Shown: piece by piece, positions 62,119 through 64,000 of the stretch
Position numbering within the stretch: the first letter of the stretch is position 1
Layout: the number at the start of each line of letters is the position of its first letter
NCBI GenBank assembly: GCA_021604545.1
Contig: BQJE01000003.1
Location: 62,001-126,000, forward strand
Length of the DNA stretch: 64,000 nt
Direction of reading: 5' to 3'
Source: Micavibrio sp.
GTDB lineage: Bacteria; Pseudomonadota; Alphaproteobacteria; Micavibrionales; Micavibrionaceae
Notes under the pieces: model-generated
What the model saw: only the letters and a program-made list of their open reading frames with translations
Databases searched by the model: none
What the model was told of the DNA's origin: nothing
Made by a program: the position numbers and the translations under genes

Positions 62119-63792
62119 TTATCCTTTATTTTTTACGTTCGTAATTTTTGCATCTGGAAATACTTCAAGAATATCCTGAATGACCGGAAGTTTCAAAACA
62201 TCTTCATACTCTTTTTTCTGCTGCGCTTTTTCCTGCTGCGCTAAAGTCGGCGCACCCTTTGTCCCTGACACACTGACCATCCATCGCCGACCAGCCATAG
62301 CACTTAATTTTAGACCCATATCCTGCGCCAGTTTTTGCGGCGCTTCCGGCTCAAGATTAATCTCCAGACGTCCTTGCTCGAGTTTTACAAGATGCACAAA
62401 CTGTACAACCTGACCCGCCAGTAAAAATTCATTTTCTGTTTCCAACAAAGAAACAATGTCCTCAAGACTGGCCAGTGCCTTTTCCGTGACTGGTTCTATT
62501 TGTGTCTGGGGACTTTGTTGTGGCGCCGGTGCGCTAGCGGCAGCCGTATTACCGACTGAAACAGGAACACTTTCCCGCTCACCGCCTTGTGGTGGCGCTG
62601 AAGGTTGATTGCTCTGCGCACCCGAAGGCTGGTCTTTCAGCTTTTTAATCAGATCAGCAGGATCAGGCAAATCGGCTGCATAAACCAACCGGATGATCAC
62701 CATCTCGGCGGCGGTTTGCGGACTCGGTGCAATATTTACCTCACCCAGACCCTTGAGCAAAATCTGCCATGTTTTTCCAAGGGTCGGCATGCTGAGTTTT
62801 CCGGCCAGTTCTTTGGCGCGTTTGATCATATCACCCGAAAGCGCCTGTTTCATTTCACCGGCTTCGGGCACGGCGCGCAACCGCGTTAAAATATGCGTAA
62901 GATCGAGAAGGTCCTGAATAATCGTCGCAGGGTCACCACCATTACGGTAGAAATCCTCCATAATAGCCAACGCCTCCGGCATATCCCCAGTTAGTGCTTT
63001 CTCCAGCAAGTCCAATGACTTCGCCCGATCCGCCAGCCCCAGCATCGCACCCACTTGCTCTGCTGTGATCTTCTCCCCGCCCAAAGAAATCCCCTGATCG
63101 AGCAACGATAACCCATCACGCACCGAGCCATCAGCAGCACGGGAAATCATCGCAATCGCTTCGTCTTCAGCGCTAACGTTTTCCAGCCCGCAAATTTTTT
63201 GGTAATGCGCAGACAGCGTTTCTTCATCCACGCGGCGCAGATCAAAACGTTGGCACCGTGATAAAACTGTCACGGGGACTTTGCGAATTTCAGTGGTGGC
63301 AAAAATAAACTTCACATGCTCCGGCGGTTCTTCCAGCGTTTTCAGCAGAGCATTAAACGCCTGCTTCGAAAGCATATGCACTTCATCAATAATATAAACT
63401 TTGTAGCGCGCTTCGCTGGGCGCATAACGCACACCATCGAGAATTTCACGAATATCATCAACGCCAGTACGCGTTGCCGCATCCATCTCCATCACATCCG
63501 GGTGGCGGTCCTCAGAAATCGCCTGACAAAGCTGACAATCATCGGTTGGCCCCGTGGTTGGGCCAGCCGTACCATCGGCGCCGGTGTAATTCAGCGCCTT
63601 GGCAATAATCCGCGCTGTCGTCGTTTTGCCAACCCCACGAACCCCGGTCAGCATGAAAGCGTGAGCAATGCGGCCTGATTCAATCGCATTTTTCAGCGTA
63701 CGCACCAGCGCATCCTGACCAATCAGCTCTTCAAAGCTCTGGGGGCGGTATTTACGCGCCAAAACGCGGTAAGGCTCTTGTTTTTCGCTCAT
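62119..63792 (-). CDS. dnaX: DNA polymerase III subunits gamma and tau
   Basis: Clamp-loader AAA+ ATPase. Walker A GVRGVGKTTTARIIAKAL, Walker B YIIDEVHMLSKQAFNALLKTLEEPP, SRC motif LSRCQRFDLRRV. The zinc site keeps only the last Cys pair (DDCQLCQ); the usual first two Cys are Tyr and Asp-like. A Pro/Gln linker (about 395-440) and a C-terminal tau domain follow. 557 residues. No clear slippage site for gamma was identified. Confidence 0.96.
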   Translation of the reverse strand: MSEKQEPYRVLARKYRPQSFEELIGQDALVRTLKNAIESGRIAHAFMLTGVRGVGKTTTARIIAKALNYTGADGTAGPTTGPTDDCQLCQAISEDRHPDVMEMDAATRTGVDDIREILDGVRYAPSEARYKVYIIDEVHMLSKQAFNALLKTLEEPPEHVKFIFATTEIRKVPVTVLSRCQRFDLRRVDEETLSAHYQKICGLENVSAEDEAIAMISRAADGSVRDGLSLLDQGISLGGEKITAEQVGAMLGLADRAKSLDLLEKALTGDMPEALAIMEDFYRNGGDPATIIQDLLDLTHILTRLRAVPEAGEMKQALSGDMIKRAKELAGKLSMPTLGKTWQILLKGLGEVNIAPSPQTAAEMVIIRLVYAADLPDPADLIKKLKDQPSGAQSNQPSAPPQGGERESVPVSVGNTAAASAPAPQQSPQTQIEPVTEKALASLEDIVSLLETENEFLLAGQVVQFVHLVKLEQGRLEINLEPEAPQKLAQDMGLKLSAMAGRRWMVSVSGTKGAPTLAQQEKAQQKKEYEDVLKLPVIQDILEVFPDAKITNVKNKG

Positions 63793-63798
63793 GTACTT

Positions 63799-63827
63799 TA
63801 TGTAGAATGATTCCCGGCTTGGAGCAA
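63799..63827 (-). promoter_or_regulatory. dnaX promoter
   Basis: On the minus strand TTGCTC (63822-63827), 17-bp spacer and TACATA (63799-63804) precede dnaX by 7 nt, between ffs and dnaX. A short leader is implied. Confidence 0.45.
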
Positions 63828-63879
63828 GCTGTAAGGGCTATTTCAGGGCTGTTTTGCGCAGGTTAAACCCAATATAGAG

Positions 63880-63974
63880 TGGAAGGCCGGACACGACCCG
63901 ATAGAATTTCGTTACGGCTGCTGCCTTTCGGCCCTGACCGGGTTGGCGAACTCACCGCCCGCGCCGACCTTCCG
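63880..63974 (-). ncRNA. ffs: SRP RNA (4.5S type)
   Basis: Signal recognition particle RNA of the short bacterial type. On the minus strand the conserved SRP54-binding tip reads GGTCAGGGCCGAAAGGCAGC, with AGCCGTAACG after it. The ends pair (GGAAGGTCGGC with GTCCGGCCTTCC). It binds Ffh for co-translational targeting. Located upstream of dnaX as in many alphaproteobacteria. Exact ends are estimated. Confidence 0.92.
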
Positions 63975-64000
63975 ATTAGGGATATAAGGGCTGAAAACCG

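Overview
This window looks like a chromosomal segment from an alphaproteobacterium of medium GC content. The lineage evidence is an RNase E/G whose S1 domain carries a long acidic and Gly-Arg-rich insert, a Usg-family protein, a DUF1674 protein, COX15-type heme A synthase, an adrenodoxin-type ferredoxin, CIRCE-controlled groESL, an alphaproteobacterial-type short SRP RNA, and the neighbour sets mutM-rpsT-dnaA and radA-cvpA-purF-SDR. The order within the class cannot be settled from sequence alone. There is no rRNA, tRNA, CRISPR array or insertion sequence. The only classical RNA gene is ffs at the right edge.

Left part (1-17.6 kb): a Cys-containing pilin-like protein, a Fic-fold protein without the catalytic His, and a replication cluster read on the minus strand: rpsT, dnaA, dnaN, recF, gyrB, argS. 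A complete biotin module (bioB, then bioF-bioD-bioA and a ferritin-like diiron protein) lies between dnaA and dnaN. hisC sits on the opposite strand between recF and gyrB.

Middle part (17.6-43 kb): mutM, an XRE regulator next to a well-formed unannotated small RNA, a partly duplicated gene of unknown function, groESL, a ferredoxin and membrane-protein pair, ctaA, and a 1036-residue protein of unknown function with a downstream acidic partner. Then come a GT4 glycosyltransferase, an aminotransferase, a paralogue of the left-edge pilin-like protein, rne, amiC, an L,D-transpeptidase and icd. The 32.8-33.4 kb gap holds a minus-strand transcription unit with a 41-residue membrane peptide and a strong terminator.

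Right part (43-64 kb): a plus-strand envelope/ribosome set (YfgM-like TPR protein, bamB, der) preceded by a structured leader; then minus-strand SDR, purF, cvpA and radA; an EAL-family protein with a heparinase-like protein and rpe; a radical SAM/SPASM protein; rsmB with chorismate mutase; xthA; and ybaB-dnaX-ffs without recR.

Most genes are housekeeping. The most unusual signals are (1) two nearly identical 32-bp promoter/operator cassettes 57 kb apart, each with an inverted repeat between perfect -35 and -10 boxes and each driving only a tiny, almost leaderless ORF; (2) the diiron protein coupled to the biotin operon; (3) several unannotated RNA or small-ORF units; and (4) the dispersed four-Cys pilin-like pair. 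All functional statements rest on reading motifs by eye. No database search was run.
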